Positions 50,414 through 63,538 of a stretch of DNA of 64,000 bases are shown here, one piece after another. The notes under the pieces were generated by a model. The model was given only the letters and a program-made list of their open reading frames with translations. It did no database searches and had not been told where the DNA came from. The position numbers and the translations under genes were made by a program. Origin of the DNA: Pseudomonas sp. PICF141 (GTDB taxonomy: Bacteria > Pseudomonadota > Gammaproteobacteria > Pseudomonadales > Pseudomonadaceae); contig NZ_MUNM01000033.1 of NCBI RefSeq assembly GCF_002286815.1, positions 1-64,000 on the forward strand, written 5' to 3'. Each line of letters starts with the position of its first letter. Position 1 is the stretch's first letter.

Positions 50414-51547
50414 ATGCGTGATCCAGCCCCTTCTGACACACAAAAGAAGCGCGTCATTGTCGGCATGTCCGGCGGCGTGGACTCTTCCGTTTCCGCTCTC
50501 CTGCTGATCGAGCAGGGTTATGAGGTGGAAGGCCTGTTCATGAAGAACTGGGAAGAGGACGATGGAACGGAATACTGCACCGCCATGGATGACCTGGCGG
50601 ACGCTCAGGCCGTGTGCGACAAGATTGGCATCAAGCTGCACACCGCCAACTTCGCCGCCGAGTACTGGGACAACGTGTTCGAGCATTTCCTGGCCGAGTA
50701 CAAGGCCGGTCGCACACCGAACCCGGACATCCTTTGCAACCGTGAAATCAAGTTCAAGGCGTTTCTCGACTACGCCATGATGCTCGGCGCCGACCTGATC
50801 GCCACCGGCCACTACGTGCGTCGCCGTGACATCGATGGCCGCACCGAATTGCTCAAGGGCCTGGATCCGAACAAGGACCAGAGCTACTTCCTGCACGCCG
50901 TCGGCGGCGAACAGATCGCCAAGACCCTGTTCCCGGTCGGCGAGCTGGAAAAACCCGAAGTGCGCGCGATTGCCGAGAAACACAACCTGGCCACTGCGAA
51001 GAAAAAGGATTCCACCGGGATCTGCTTTATCGGCGAACGCCGCTTCAGCGACTTTCTCAAGCAATACCTGCCGGCCCAGCCCGGCGAGATCAAGACCACC
51101 GAAGGCGAAGTCATCGGCCGTCACCACGGCTTGATGTACCACACCATCGGCCAGCGCCAGGGCCTGGGCATTGGCGGCTTGAAAGACGCCAGTGACGAGC
51201 CGTGGTACGTGCTGATCAAGGACCTGGAACACAACGAATTGATCGTTGGCCAGGGCAATGACCATCCGTATCTATTCTCCCGCGCCCTGCTCGCTTCAGA
51301 CATCTATTGGGTCAACCCGATCGACCTGAGCGAACCGCGCCGCTTGACCGCCAAAGTCCGCTATCGTCAAAGCGACCAGCCCTGCACGCTGGAAAAAACC
51401 GCCACCGGCTACCGCGCGACTTTCGACGACCCGCAACGCGCGGTCACCCCGGGGCAATCCGTGGTGTTCTACGACGGTGAAATCTGTCTCGGCGGCGGCG
51501 TGATCGAAGTGGCCGAACCTTGGACCAGCAAGGACCAGCGTCCATGA
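50414..51547 (+). CDS. mnmA: tRNA 2-thiouridylase
   Basis: 377 residues. PP-loop [18 protein letters not shown] (about 14-31); the catalytic Cys pair is in [17 protein letters not shown] (about residue 108) and [12 protein letters not shown] (about 205). It activates U34 with ATP and inserts sulfur delivered by TusE, whose operon is at 27624-29006. Stop overlaps the hflD start (ATGA). Confidence 0.97.
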   Translation: MRDPAPSDTQKKRVIVGMSGGVDSSVSALLLIEQGYEVEGLFMKNWEEDDGTEYCTAMDDLADAQAVCDKIGIKLHTANFAAEYWDNVFEHFLAEYKAGRTPNPDILCNREIKFKAFLDYAMMLGADLIATGHYVRRRDIDGRTELLKGLDPNKDQSYFLHAVGGEQIAKTLFPVGELEKPEVRAIAEKHNLATAKKKDSTGICFIGERRFSDFLKQYLPAQPGEIKTTEGEVIGRHHGLMYHTIGQRQGLGIGGLKDASDEPWYVLIKDLEHNELIVGQGNDHPYLFSRALLASDIYWVNPIDLSEPRRLTAKVRYRQSDQPCTLEKTATGYRATFDDPQRAVTPGQSVVFYDGEICLGGGVIEVAEPWTSKDQRP

Positions 51548-52167
51548 GCCCGACTCAAGAGCAACTGACGGCCCTGGGCGGTGTGTTTCTCGCCGCCGTA
51601 TTGGTCGACAAGATCGCCAAGACCGGCCAGACCAATGAAGCCGGGCTGACCTGCATGCTCGGCAGCCTGTTGATTCGCGACCCCAAGGACACGCTGGAAG
51701 TGTATGGCGGCGACGACATCAATCTGCGTGAAGGCTACCGCGCATTGATTGGCGCTCTGGAACGCGACCCAAGCACCCTTCAGCGCGAACCGCTGCGCTA
51801 TGCGCTGGCGATGCTCGGCCTGGAGCGTCAGCTGGCCAAGCGCAACGACATGCTGGACGAGATCGGCAAGCGTCTGCCGCAGATTCAGTCCCAGGTCGAG
51901 CACTTCGGCCCGGCTCACGAAAACGTGATCGCCGCCTGCGGTGCGTTGTATCAGGACACCCTGAGCACCCTGCGCCAACGGATTCAAGTGCATGGCGACA
52001 TGCGCAACCTGCAACAACCGAGCAATGCCTCGAAAATTCGTGCGCTGTTGCTGGCCGGCATTCGATCGGCACGCCTGTGGCGGCAGTTGGGCGGTCATCG
52101 CTGGCAGTTAGTGATCAGCCGGCGCAAATTGCTTAAAGAGCTTTACCCGCTGATGCGCAGCAGCTGA
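51544..52167 (+). CDS. hflD: High-frequency lysogenisation protein HflD homologue
   Basis: 207 residues, helical, [28 protein letters not shown], then [11 protein letters not shown] and [38 protein letters not shown] at the C-terminus. E. coli HflD is a peripheral membrane protein that affects phage lambda CII. Its own cellular job is unclear, but the mnmA-hflD-purB order is conserved. Confidence 0.92.
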   Translation: MSPTQEQLTALGGVFLAAVLVDKIAKTGQTNEAGLTCMLGSLLIRDPKDTLEVYGGDDINLREGYRALIGALERDPSTLQREPLRYALAMLGLERQLAKRNDMLDEIGKRLPQIQSQVEHFGPAHENVIAACGALYQDTLSTLRQRIQVHGDMRNLQQPSNASKIRALLLAGIRSARLWRQLGGHRWQLVISRRKLLKELYPLMRSS

Positions 52168-52207
52168 ACCGCGCCCGCAATACCGTTTTGTAGTCAGTAA
52201 CGCGTAA

Positions 52208-53665
<1,458 letters not shown>

Positions 53666-53687
53666 TCGACCGCTTTACCCGTTTGAG

Positions 53688-53713
53688 ACGCCCGGCAGCG
53701 CCGGGCGTTTTTA
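53688..53713 (+). terminator. Rho-independent terminator of purB
   Basis: ACGCCCGGC / GCCGGGCGT with a 3-nt loop, then TTTTATT, 22 bases after the stop. Confidence 0.92.
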
Positions 53714-53751
53714 TTCCCGTCTGAAAAGTACTTTTTTTCAATAGGTTACAC

Positions 53752-54921
53752 ATGAATCCTGACATTCCTCTTCAACTTCTGGGCGGCATCACGGCGCGCG
53801 AATTCCTGCGTGACTACTGGCAGAAAAAACCCCTGCTGATCCGTCAGGCGATTCCTGATTTCGAAAGCCCGATCGACGCCGACGAACTGGCCGGCCTGGC
53901 GCTGGAAGAAGAAGTCGAATCGCGCCTGGTGATCGAGAACGGCGAGCGTCCTTGGGAATTGCGCCGCGGTCCGTTCGCCGAAGACGAATTCAGCAAACTG
54001 CCGGAACGCGACTGGACCCTGCTGGTTCAAGCGGTCGACCAGTTCGTGCCCGAAGTCGCTGAGCTGCTGGAGAACTTCCGCTTCCTGCCGAGCTGGCGCG
54101 TCGACGATGTGATGATCAGCTTCGCCGCCCCGGGTGGCAGTGTTGGCCCACACTTCGACAATTACGATGTGTTCCTGCTGCAGGGTCACGGCAAGCGCAA
54201 CTGGAAAATCGGCCAGATGTGCGATTCCGAGAGCAAGCTGCTGCAACACGCCGACTTGCGCATCCTCGCTGATTTCGACGCCACCGAGGAATGGGTGCTG
54301 GAACCGGGCGACATGCTCTACTTGCCGCCGCGTCTGGCTCACTGCGGCGTGGCCGTTGACAATTGCATGACCTACTCGGTCGGTTTCCGCGCACCGAGCG
54401 CCGCTGAGGTGCTGACCCACTTCACTGATTTCCTCAGCCAGTTCCTGTCGGACGAAGAGCGCTACACCGACGCCGACGCCCTGCCAGCGGCCGATCCTCA
54501 TCAGATCCAGCACGACGCCCTTGATCGCCTGAAAAGCTTGCTGGCCGAGCACATGAGCGACGAGCGCCTGCTGCTGACCTGGTTCGGCCAGTTCATGACC
54601 GAACCGCGCTACCCGGAACTGGTGGTGGGCCCGGAAGAAGTCGAAGAAGACGACCTGCTCGCCAGCCTCGAGCAAGGCGCGGTGCTGATTCGCAACCCAA
54701 GCGCGCGCCTGGCCTGGTCGGAAGTCGATGACGACCTGCTGCTGTTTGCCAGCGGACAAAGCCGTTATCTGCCGGGCAAATTGCGCGAACTGCTGAAGAT
54801 GATTTGTGCTGCCGATGCGCTACACATCGACAACCTCGGCGAGTGGCTGAACGACGAAGACGGTCGCGGCCTGCTGTGCGAGTTGGTCAAGCAAGGCAGC
54901 CTGGGGTTTGCTGATGAATAA
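53752..54921 (+). CDS. roxA: Ribosomal protein uL16 arginine hydroxylase
   Basis: 389 residues. JmjC-type double-stranded beta-helix with iron ligands His and Asp in GGSVGPHFDNYDVFLLQGHGKRNW (about 124-147) and a second His in YLPPRLAHCGVAV (about 190). The helical dimerisation and winged-helix parts follow (residues 215-389). It is 2-oxoglutarate/Fe(II)-dependent (YcfD/RoxA family) and modifies the large ribosomal subunit. Its last 8 bases overlap the GNAT gene. Confidence 0.93.
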   Translation: MNPDIPLQLLGGITAREFLRDYWQKKPLLIRQAIPDFESPIDADELAGLALEEEVESRLVIENGERPWELRRGPFAEDEFSKLPERDWTLLVQAVDQFVPEVAELLENFRFLPSWRVDDVMISFAAPGGSVGPHFDNYDVFLLQGHGKRNWKIGQMCDSESKLLQHADLRILADFDATEEWVLEPGDMLYLPPRLAHCGVAVDNCMTYSVGFRAPSAAEVLTHFTDFLSQFLSDEERYTDADALPAADPHQIQHDALDRLKSLLAEHMSDERLLLTWFGQFMTEPRYPELVVGPEEVEEDDLLASLEQGAVLIRNPSARLAWSEVDDDLLLFASGQSRYLPGKLRELLKMICAADALHIDNLGEWLNDEDGRGLLCELVKQGSLGFADE

Positions 54922-55339
54922 AATTCACGTACGTGTCGCAGACTGGCAAAAGGACAACGCCGAGATCCGGCGCATTCGTGAGACGGTGTTCATCGCCGAG
55001 CAATCCGTTCCGCCTGAGCTGGAATGGGATGCCGATGACGCAACGGCGGTCCACTTTCTGGCCTTTGAAGGTGACTTTCCGATCGGCACCGCTCGGCTGT
55101 TGCCCGATGGTCACATTGGCCGGGTGTCGGTACTGAAGGACTGGCGCGGCTTGAAAGTCGGCGATGCGCTGATGCAAGCGGTGATCGGTGAAGCCGAGAA
55201 GCGCGGGCTGAAGCAGCAGATGCTGAGCGCGCAAGTGCAGGCCACGGCGTTCTATGAGCGTCTGGGTTTCAGCATGGTCAGTGAGGAATTCCTGGAAGCC
55301 GGGATTCCGCATGTGGACATGGTGCGTCACTCCGCCTGA
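54914..55339 (+). CDS. GNAT-family N-acetyltransferase
   Basis: 141 residues from MNKIHVRVADWQKD, overlapping roxA by 8 nt, so the two are translationally coupled. The CoA loop is IGRVSVLKDWRGLKVGDALMQAVIGEAEKR (about 68-97); the E. coli ElaA-like pattern EQSVPPELEWDADDATAVHFLAF precedes it. Substrate unknown. Confidence 0.85.
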   Translation: MNKIHVRVADWQKDNAEIRRIRETVFIAEQSVPPELEWDADDATAVHFLAFEGDFPIGTARLLPDGHIGRVSVLKDWRGLKVGDALMQAVIGEAEKRGLKQQMLSAQVQATAFYERLGFSMVSEEFLEAGIPHVDMVRHSA

Positions 55340-55360
55340 GACCCTGTAACTGATCGTTCC

Positions 55361-55394
55361 CACGCCCCGCCATCCTCCGATGCCGGGGCGTTTT
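55361..55394 (+). terminator. Terminator after the roxA-GNAT pair
   Basis: ACGCCCCG / CGGGGCGT with inner CATC / GATG pairing and a TTTT end, 22 bases after the stop. Confidence 0.8.
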
Positions 55395-55472
55395 GCTGTC
55401 TACGATTCAACTTGCCCCACCGCAGGCCGACAAACTGGCAATATCAAGACTTTGAAGGCGGAGATAACGGAT

Positions 55473-56234
55473 ATGTCCCTACGCACCCTGCTCACCATGT
55501 TGCTACTGACCTGCAGTTTTTCAGTCATGGCCGCCACCGAGATCGTGCCCCTGAACTATCGCACCAGCGCCGACCTGCTGCCGGTGGCGCAGAATTTCAT
55601 CGGCAAGGACGGACAGGTCAGCGCCTATGGCAATCAGCTGATTGTCAACGCAGAACAACGCAAGATCGATGAACTTAAGGCCGTGATCAACCAACTCGAC
55701 GTGGCCGCCAAGCGCCTGCTGATCACCGTCGACACCAACGAAAACAACTTCCAGGGCGATCAGGGTTACTCGGTGAACGGTGCCAGGCCGAGCCAGACGC
55801 GCATCATCAATCACAGCACCGACAGCCGTGACGGCGGCATTCAACAGGTTCAGGCCAGCGAAGGCACACCGGCGCTGATCCAGGTTGGCCAGAGTGTGCC
55901 GCTCACCAGCACACAGACCGATTCCTATGGCGACCTGCGCAGTGAGACTGAATACCGCAATGTCACCCAAGGCTTCTACGTCACCGCCAGCGTCACCGGT
56001 GACATCGTTCATTTGGCAATCAGCACTAACCGTGACCGGATGAGCCAGGAACGTTCCGATGTAGTGAACGTGCAAAGTACCGACACAACCGTCAGCGGTC
56101 GCCTGGGCGAGTGGATCACCCTGGCCGGCGTGAATCGCCAGACTCAGGCCGACAAACAAGGCCTGACCCGCAGCTACTCGACCCAGGGCCGGGATGACAT
56201 GACGCTGCGGGTGAAAGTCGATACGTTGGACTAA
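55473..56234 (+). CDS. Exported secretin N-domain-like protein without a pore domain
   Basis: 253 residues from MSLRTLLTMLLLTCSFSVMA, a signal peptide. Residues 21-95 resemble secretin N-domains: TEIVPLNYRTSADLLPVAQNFIGKDG...GNQLIVNAEQRKIDELKAVINQLDVAAKRLLITVD. The C-terminal part (TVSGRLGEWITLAGVNRQ, MTLRVKVDTL) is beta-rich. No complete secretin pore domain is visible and there are no secretion genes nearby, so it is an orphan of unknown role. The stop overlaps that of a possible small gene on the other strand by 4 bases. Confidence 0.75.
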   Translation: MSLRTLLTMLLLTCSFSVMAATEIVPLNYRTSADLLPVAQNFIGKDGQVSAYGNQLIVNAEQRKIDELKAVINQLDVAAKRLLITVDTNENNFQGDQGYSVNGARPSQTRIINHSTDSRDGGIQQVQASEGTPALIQVGQSVPLTSTQTDSYGDLRSETEYRNVTQGFYVTASVTGDIVHLAISTNRDRMSQERSDVVNVQSTDTTVSGRLGEWITLAGVNRQTQADKQGLTRSYSTQGRDDMTLRVKVDTLD

Positions 56235-56332
56235 AGCACCAAAAACTGACTGATTAGTCGTATTAGACCAAAGATGTAGTGCCTGAAAAAAAGCACTACA
56301 AAACGTTTGACGAGCCAAAAAAGCAAAGGCAT
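56231..56332 (-). CDS. Possible 33-codon hydrophobic peptide
   Basis: The frame MPLLFWLVKRFVVLFF...FLVL is highly hydrophobic with scattered Lys/Arg/His, resembling a small membrane peptide. GAGG lies 5 nt before the ATG. A 6-bp hairpin (GGCCTC at 56336-56341 with GAGGCC at 56356-56361 in plus coordinates) buries that site in the RNA. The stop overlaps the convergent secretin-like gene. It could be a leader-controlled small membrane protein or a chance frame; conservation would decide. Confidence 0.3.
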   Translation of the reverse strand: MPLLFWLVKRFVVLFFRHYIFGLIRLISQFLVL

Positions 56333-56384
56333 GATGGCCTCGCTCCCGCTAATCAGAGGCCCTGGCAAGGGCTTTCGAGTCGCT

Positions 56385-56522
56385 GTTCGCACCCTACCCC
56401 GCGAGCCGATTCGTGTCTGTACCGCCCACAAGGTGTGTTTGACGAGGTTGCCGACTGGAACGAAGTTGTCCCGAGGGACGGAAGCGTAATAGGTAACCCG
56501 GCTCCACACTGAAGTTCGCACC
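56385..56522. other. Structured element upstream of aceA
   Basis: Flanked by the direct repeat GTTCGCACC (56385-56393 and 56514-56522). Inside, GAGCCG (56403-56408) pairs with CGGCTC (56499-56504), and GTCCCGAGGGAC (56468-56479) is a hairpin with a CTCG-type loop on the minus strand. The minus-strand AACCTCGTC (56441-56449) is the exact complement of GACGAGGTT at the aceA ribosome binding site (56730-56738). No gene supported on either strand apart from the small frame at 56231. Confidence 0.4.
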
Positions 56523-56745
56523 AAGGCCCACGACGCCCGAATGCGCTCGCCAGTTCGCCCTTACCTGCTCACTTCCCCTCGAGCCCATCGTTCATCCCGT
56601 CGCCCTCCCCGCCAAACCCCGCCTTGAGCGCCTAAGCTTCTGGTCAGCGAGCAGCCTTTTATTCCCCTTAAAAAGGCGTATTTGGCAGGAGCAGGAATTT
56701 TCACCAAGAACGACTTTTATCAAAGACGCGACGAGGTTTATCTCC

Positions 56746-58071
56746 ATGGCACTGACACGCGAACAGCAAATTGCAGCCCTCGAAAAAGATTGGGCTGAAA
56801 ACCCGCGCTGGAAAGGCGTGACACGCAATTACTCCGCTGCTGACGTCGTCCGTCTGCGTGGCTCGGTTCAACCTGAGCACACCTTTGCAAAAATGGGCGC
56901 CGAAAAGCTTTGGAACCTGGTCACCCAGGGTGCCAAGCCGTCCTTCCGTCCTGAGAAAGATTTCGTCAACTGCATGGGCGCCCTGACCGGCGGCCAGGCT
57001 GTGCAACAAGTCAAGGCCGGTATCCAGGCGATCTACCTGTCGGGCTGGCAGGTAGCTGCGGACAACAACTCCGCCGAATCGATGTACCCGGATCAGTCGC
57101 TGTACCCGGTGGATTCGGTTCCGACCGTGGTCAAGCGCATCAACAACTCGTTCCGTCGTGCCGACCAGATCCAGTGGAAAGCCGGCAAGAACCCGGGCGA
57201 CGAAGGCTACATCGATTACTTCGCACCGATCGTGGCTGACGCTGAAGCCGGTTTCGGCGGCGTATTGAACGCTTACGAGCTGATGAAGAGCATGATCGAA
57301 GCAGGCGCCGCCGGCGTTCACTTCGAAGACCAACTGGCTTCCGTGAAAAAATGCGGTCACATGGGCGGCAAGGTACTGGTTCCTACCCAGGAAGCCGTAC
57401 AGAAGCTGACCGCTGCTCGTCTGGCCGCTGACGTGGCCGGTACACCGACCATCATCCTGGCCCGTACCGACGCTAACGCAGCCGACTTGCTGACTTCCGA
57501 TTGCGACCCGTATGACCAGCCATTCGTGACGGGTGAACGCACCCAGGAAGGCTTCTACAAAGTGCGCGCCGGCCTCGACCAGGCCATCGCTCGCGGCCTG
57601 GCCTACGCGCCGTTCGCCGACCTGATCTGGTGCGAAACCGCCAAGCCGGATCTGGAAGAAGCACGTCGCTTCGCTGAAGCGATCAAAAAGGAATACCCGG
57701 ACCAACTGCTGTCGTACAACTGCTCGCCTTCCTTCAACTGGAAGAAAAACCTGGACGACGCGACCATCGCCAAGTTCCAGCGCGAACTGTCCGCCATGGG
57801 TTACAAGCACCAGTTCATCACCCTGGCCGGCATTCACAACATGTGGCACAGCATGTTCAACCTGGCGCACGACTACGCCCGCAACGACATGACCGCCTAC
57901 GTGAAGCTGCAAGAGCAGGAATTCGCTGACGCCGCCAAGGGTTACACCTTCGTGGCTCACCAGCAGGAAGTGGGCACCGGCTACTTCGATGACATGACCA
58001 CCGTGATCCAGGGTGGCACGTCCTCGGTAACCGCGCTGACCGGTTCGACCGAAGAAGAACAGTTCCACTGA
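56746..58071 (+). CDS. aceA: Isocitrate lyase
   Basis: 441 residues, with GAGG 9 nt before the start. The signature [17 protein letters not shown] (about 203-219) carries the catalytic Cys; [28 protein letters not shown] and [15 protein letters not shown] are active-site segments. It cleaves isocitrate to glyoxylate and succinate, opening the glyoxylate shunt at the branch point served by icd and idh upstream. No malate synthase is adjacent. A strong terminator follows. Confidence 0.97.
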   Translation: MALTREQQIAALEKDWAENPRWKGVTRNYSAADVVRLRGSVQPEHTFAKMGAEKLWNLVTQGAKPSFRPEKDFVNCMGALTGGQAVQQVKAGIQAIYLSGWQVAADNNSAESMYPDQSLYPVDSVPTVVKRINNSFRRADQIQWKAGKNPGDEGYIDYFAPIVADAEAGFGGVLNAYELMKSMIEAGAAGVHFEDQLASVKKCGHMGGKVLVPTQEAVQKLTAARLAADVAGTPTIILARTDANAADLLTSDCDPYDQPFVTGERTQEGFYKVRAGLDQAIARGLAYAPFADLIWCETAKPDLEEARRFAEAIKKEYPDQLLSYNCSPSFNWKKNLDDATIAKFQRELSAMGYKHQFITLAGIHNMWHSMFNLAHDYARNDMTAYVKLQEQEFADAAKGYTFVAHQQEVGTGYFDDMTTVIQGGTSSVTALTGSTEEEQFH

Positions 58072-58138
58072 TCTGCTTCGCCTGAGACATCAGCCGCTGC
58101 GGGCCGAACAGAAAGCTAACCGCAGCGCTGCACATCTG

Positions 58139-58167
58139 ACGCCCCGACTGGTTCGGGGCGTTTTTTT
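58139..58167 (+). terminator. Rho-independent terminator of aceA
   Basis: ACGCCCCGA / TCGGGGCGT with a CTGGT loop and a run of seven T. Confidence 0.95.
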
Positions 58168-58187
58168 GCCTGCGATTCCCCTCTCCT

Positions 58188-58280
58188 CTGCAGGAGCGAG
58201 GCTTGCCCGCGAAGAACGATGAGGCGGTAATGCCTGAAAAACCGCAGCGCATTCTTCGCGGGCAAGCCTCGCTCCTACAG
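58188..58280. repeat. REP-like inverted repeat
   Basis: CTGCAGGAGCGAGGCTTGCC at the left and GGCAAGCCTCGCTCCTACAG at the right, with CGCGAAGAA / TTCTTCGCG arms, enclose about 30 bases. Same family as 20234-20308. Confidence 0.88.
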
Positions 58281-58695
58281 ACTCAGGCGGACAAAAACAT
58301 TGATCCAGAGCGGTGTCGCGATCAGAAAAAGAGGGTAAAACGGGGGCGCCTGCTACTTGCAGTAACGCGCATATAAGACAACTTCCCAGCCACTCACCTG
58401 TTAAACAGTTTGAAAAGCGCGACAAATAATATTGATTATCATTTAGCGGCAAGTATGTTCGTTACATTCCCTACAAAACATATTTGACAAAACCCCCGCT
58501 AATGCCCGAGCGGCATGGGCTACAGGTCTTTGGAGGCATGCTATGTCCTTATTCTTGTAAATAATTTCGCTATCTGAATTTTACTTGCTCGGTGTTTAGC
58601 CATAAAATCACCGCGATTGATTGCTGCGACATATCGTCACTGCTTTGTTTCTTTTCAAGCTCAGAGACCTTTGCTCTCTGTTAAGGATTTCCAGC
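58281..58695. other. Region upstream of the nuo operon
   Basis: 415 bases without a clear gene. It is A/T-richer than its surroundings and presumably holds the nuo promoter. A perfect GGAGG at 58532-58536 is followed by very short frames (ATG 58543: MSLFL then stop). TTGACA at 58484 has no good -10 at 17 bases. Confidence 0.5.
58428..58446 (-). promoter_or_regulatory. Candidate Fur box
   Basis: Read on the minus strand, AATGATAATCA is an exact match to 11 consecutive bases of the Fur consensus GATAATGATAATCATTATC, and 14 of 19 positions match overall. It is 250 bases upstream of nuoA. Confidence 0.35.
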
Positions 58696-59109
58696 ATGCC
58701 CGAAGCGACCGGACTCATGGCCCACAACTGGGGCTTTGCCATTTTCCTTCTGGGTGTCGGCGGCCTTTGCGCCTTCATGCTCGGCGTCTCCAGCCTCCTC
58801 GGGTCAAAAGCCTGGGGCCGCAGCAAAAACGAACCGTTCGAGTCCGGCATGCTACCTACCGGTGGCGCCCGCTTGCGGCTCTCAGCCAAATTCTATCTGG
58901 TCGCGATGCTCTTCGTGATCTTCGATATCGAAGCCCTTTTTCTCTTTGCCTGGTCTGTGTCCGTCCGCGAAAGCGGCTGGACCGGATTCGTCGAAGCTCT
59001 CGTTTTCATAGCAATTCTGTTGGCAGGTCTTGTCTACCTATTCCGAGTGGGCGCCCTTGACTGGGCTCCGGAAGCTCGGCGCAAGCGGCAAGCGAAGCTG
59101 AAACAATGA
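58696..59109 (+). CDS. nuoA: NADH-quinone oxidoreductase subunit A
   Basis: 137 residues from [17 protein letters not shown], with AAGGA upstream. Three membrane helices (about 13-36, 65-87, 95-117); the family motif [43 protein letters not shown] (split over about 43-86) includes the cytoplasmic loop that contacts the quinone site. Membrane-arm subunit of complex I, first gene of the operon. Confidence 0.96.
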   Translation: MPEATGLMAHNWGFAIFLLGVGGLCAFMLGVSSLLGSKAWGRSKNEPFESGMLPTGGARLRLSAKFYLVAMLFVIFDIEALFLFAWSVSVRESGWTGFVEALVFIAILLAGLVYLFRVGALDWAPEARRKRQAKLKQ

Positions 59110-59119
59110 GGCTTTGGCA

Positions 59120-59794
59120 ATGCAATACAATCTCACCAGGATCGACCCCGATGCTCCTAACGAGCAGTATCCGATTGGCAAACGGGAAACCGTTTCCGAT
59201 CCGTTAGAAGATCAAGTCCACAAAAACATTTTCATGGGCAAGCTCGAAGACGTGCTCAACGGCACGATCAACTGGGGGCGCAAGAACTCCCTGTGGCCGT
59301 ACAACTTCGGTCTTTCGTGCTGCTACGTGGAAATGACCACCGCCTTCACGGCGCCCCACGACATCGCGCGCTTTGGCGCCGAGGTTATCCGGGCATCGCC
59401 GCGTCAGGCGGATTTCATGGTTATCGCCGGTACCTGCTTCATCAAGATGGCGCCGATCATTCAGCGTCTCTACGAGCAAATGCTCGAGCCTAAATGGGTC
59501 ATCTCCATGGGTTCGTGCGCCAACTCCGGTGGCATGTACGACATCTACTCCGTCGTTCAAGGGGTGGACAAGTTCCTGCCCGTGGACGTCTACGTGCCTG
59601 GCTGCCCGCCCCGCCCTGAAGCTTTCCTGCAAGGCTTGATGCTGTTGCAGGAGTCGATTGGCCAGGAGCGTCGCCCACTTTCCTGGGTCGTTGGTGATCA
59701 AGGCGTCTATCGCGCCGAGATGCCTTCCGAAAAGGAAAAGCGCCGCGAACAGCGTATTCAGGTAACCAACCTGCGCAGCCCCGACGAAGTCTGA
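59120..59794 (+). CDS. nuoB: NADH-quinone oxidoreductase subunit B
   Basis: 224 residues from [13 protein letters not shown], 10 bases after nuoA. Four Cys bind cluster N2: the pair in [10 protein letters not shown] (about 65-74), then GSCANSGGM and [15 protein letters not shown]. It hands electrons to quinone at the junction of the two arms. Confidence 0.97.
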   Translation: MQYNLTRIDPDAPNEQYPIGKRETVSDPLEDQVHKNIFMGKLEDVLNGTINWGRKNSLWPYNFGLSCCYVEMTTAFTAPHDIARFGAEVIRASPRQADFMVIAGTCFIKMAPIIQRLYEQMLEPKWVISMGSCANSGGMYDIYSVVQGVDKFLPVDVYVPGCPPRPEAFLQGLMLLQESIGQERRPLSWVVGDQGVYRAEMPSEKEKRREQRIQVTNLRSPDEV

Positions 59795-59860
59795 TCCAGA
59801 TCTGTTCTTACAAAGAAACGAGAAACTGGCTTCATTCTTTACGTTGACCGAAAGCGATAA

Positions 59861-61651
<1,791 letters not shown>

Positions 61652-61653
61652 GC

Positions 61654-62151
61654 ATGAACAGCACGCTTATCCTGACAGACCGTTTCGCCCTGAGCGAAAC
61701 CGAGCGCTCGGCCATCGAGCATGAGCTGCATCACTACGAAGACCCGCGCGCGGCGTCGATCGAAGCCCTGAAGATCGTCCAGAAGGAACGTGGCTGGGTG
61801 CCTGATGGCGCGCTCTACGCCATTGGCGAAATCCTTGGCATCCCCGCCAGCGACGTTGAAGGCGTGGCAACGTTCTATAGCCAGATCTTCCGTCAGCCCG
61901 TGGGCCGTCACATCATTCGCGTCTGCGACAGCATGGTCTGCTACATCGGCGGCCACGAGTCGGTGGTCAGCGAAATCCAGAGCAAGCTGGGCATCGGCCT
62001 GGGCCAGACCACTGCCGACGGTCGTTTCACCCTGCTGCCGGTCTGCTGCCTCGGCAACTGCGACAAGGCGCCGGCGTTGATGATCGACGACGACACATTC
62101 GGTGATGTGCAGCCTGCCGGTGTTGCCAAACTGCTCGAGGGCTACGTATGA
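61654..62151 (+). CDS. nuoE: NADH-quinone oxidoreductase subunit E
   Basis: 165 residues, two bases after nuoCD. Thioredoxin-like domain binding the N1a [2Fe-2S] cluster: Cys in [13 protein letters not shown] (about 88-100) and [19 protein letters not shown] (about 129-147). Start of the NADH dehydrogenase module. The stop overlaps nuoF by 4 bases. Confidence 0.97.
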   Translation: MNSTLILTDRFALSETERSAIEHELHHYEDPRAASIEALKIVQKERGWVPDGALYAIGEILGIPASDVEGVATFYSQIFRQPVGRHIIRVCDSMVCYIGGHESVVSEIQSKLGIGLGQTTADGRFTLLPVCCLGNCDKAPALMIDDDTFGDVQPAGVAKLLEGYV

Positions 62152-63503
62152 CCCTGACTTCCTTCGGTCCTGCCAACCGCATCAAGCGTTCGGCCGAGAC
62201 TCATCCGCTCACCTGGCGTCTGCGTGACGACGGCGAAGCCGTATGGCTCGACGAATACCAGGCCAAGAACGGTTACGCCGCTGCGCGCAAAGCCTTCGCC
62301 GACATGGCCCAGGACGACATCGTCCAGACCGTGAAAGACTCCGGCCTCAAGGGCCGCGGCGGTGCAGGCTTCCCCACGGGCGTGAAGTGGGGCCTGATGC
62401 CAAAGGACGAATCCATCAACATCCGCTACTTGCTGTGCAACGCGGATGAGATGGAGCCGAACACCTGGAAAGACCGCATGCTGATGGAGCAACTGCCCCA
62501 TCTGCTGATCGAAGGCATGCTGATCAGTGCTCGCGCGCTGAAAACCTACCGTGGCTACATCTTCCTGCGTGGCGAATACACCACCGCCGCCAAGCACCTC
62601 AACCGTGCCGTGGAAGAAGCCAAGGCAGCAGGCCTGCTGGGTAAGAACATCCTGGGCAGCGGCTTTGATTTCGAGCTGTTCGTGCACACCGGCGCCGGGC
62701 GCTACATCTGCGGTGAAGAAACCGCACTGATCAACTCCCTCGAAGGCCGCCGCGCCAACCCGCGCTCCAAGCCGCCCTTCCCTGCCGCCGTAGGCGTGTG
62801 GGGCAAGCCGACTTGCGTGAACAACGTTGAAACCCTGTGCAACGTGCCGGCAATCATTGCCGACGGCGTGAGCTGGTACAAATCGTTGGCCCGCGAAGGC
62901 AGCGAAGACATGGGCACCAAGCTCATGGGCTTCTCCGGCAAGGTCAAGAACCCTGGCCTGTGGGAATTGCCGTTCGGCATCACCGGTCGCGAACTGTTCG
63001 AAGACTACGCCGGCGGCATGCGCGACGGTTACAAGCTCAAGTGCTGGCAGCCAGGCGGTGCCGGTACCGGTTTCCTGTTGCCGGAGCACCTGGACGCACA
63101 AATGTATGCCGGCGGCATCGCCAAAGTGGGCACCCGTATGGGTACCGGCCTGGCCATGGCGGTGGACGACAGCATCAACATGGTGTCGTTGCTGCGCAAC
63201 ATGGAAGAGTTCTTCTCCCGCGAATCCTGTGGCTTCTGCACCCCGTGCCGTGACGGTCTGCCGTGGAGCGTCAAGCTGCTGCGCGCGATCGAGAACGGTG
63301 AAGGGCAAGCCGGCGATATCGAGACCCTGCTGGGTCTGGTCGGTTTCCTCGGCCCTGGCAAGACCTTCTGTGCACACGCACCGGGTGCCGTGGAGCCGTT
63401 GGGTAGCGCCATCAAATACTTCCGTCCAGAGTTCGAAGCCGGCATCGCGCCCACCAGCGCCGTCGTCCCGCCTCTGGCAAAGCCGATCGTAGTCGGCGCG
63501 TAA
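62148..63503 (+). CDS. nuoF: NADH-quinone oxidoreductase subunit F
   Basis: 451 residues, ATGA overlap with nuoE. NADH site [18 protein letters not shown] (about 66-83), FMN site [19 protein letters not shown] (about 182-200), and the N3 [4Fe-4S] motif [15 protein letters not shown] (about 357-371) with a fourth Cys in [14 protein letters not shown]. It oxidises NADH. Confidence 0.97.
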   Translation: MTLTSFGPANRIKRSAETHPLTWRLRDDGEAVWLDEYQAKNGYAAARKAFADMAQDDIVQTVKDSGLKGRGGAGFPTGVKWGLMPKDESINIRYLLCNADEMEPNTWKDRMLMEQLPHLLIEGMLISARALKTYRGYIFLRGEYTTAAKHLNRAVEEAKAAGLLGKNILGSGFDFELFVHTGAGRYICGEETALINSLEGRRANPRSKPPFPAAVGVWGKPTCVNNVETLCNVPAIIADGVSWYKSLAREGSEDMGTKLMGFSGKVKNPGLWELPFGITGRELFEDYAGGMRDGYKLKCWQPGGAGTGFLLPEHLDAQMYAGGIAKVGTRMGTGLAMAVDDSINMVSLLRNMEEFFSRESCGFCTPCRDGLPWSVKLLRAIENGEGQAGDIETLLGLVGFLGPGKTFCAHAPGAVEPLGSAIKYFRPEFEAGIAPTSAVVPPLAKPIVVGA

Positions 63504-63514
63504 ACGCTTAAAAA

Positions 63515-63538
63515 AGCGAAGGGTCCGTGCCCTTCGCT
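63515..63538 (+). terminator. Hairpin between nuoF and nuoG
   Basis: AGCGAAGGG / CCCTTCGCT, a perfect 9-bp stem with a 6-nt loop, 12 bases after the nuoF stop and preceded by six A. Only two T follow, so it is a poor terminator; it may pause polymerase or protect the upstream mRNA inside the nuo operon. Confidence 0.55.
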
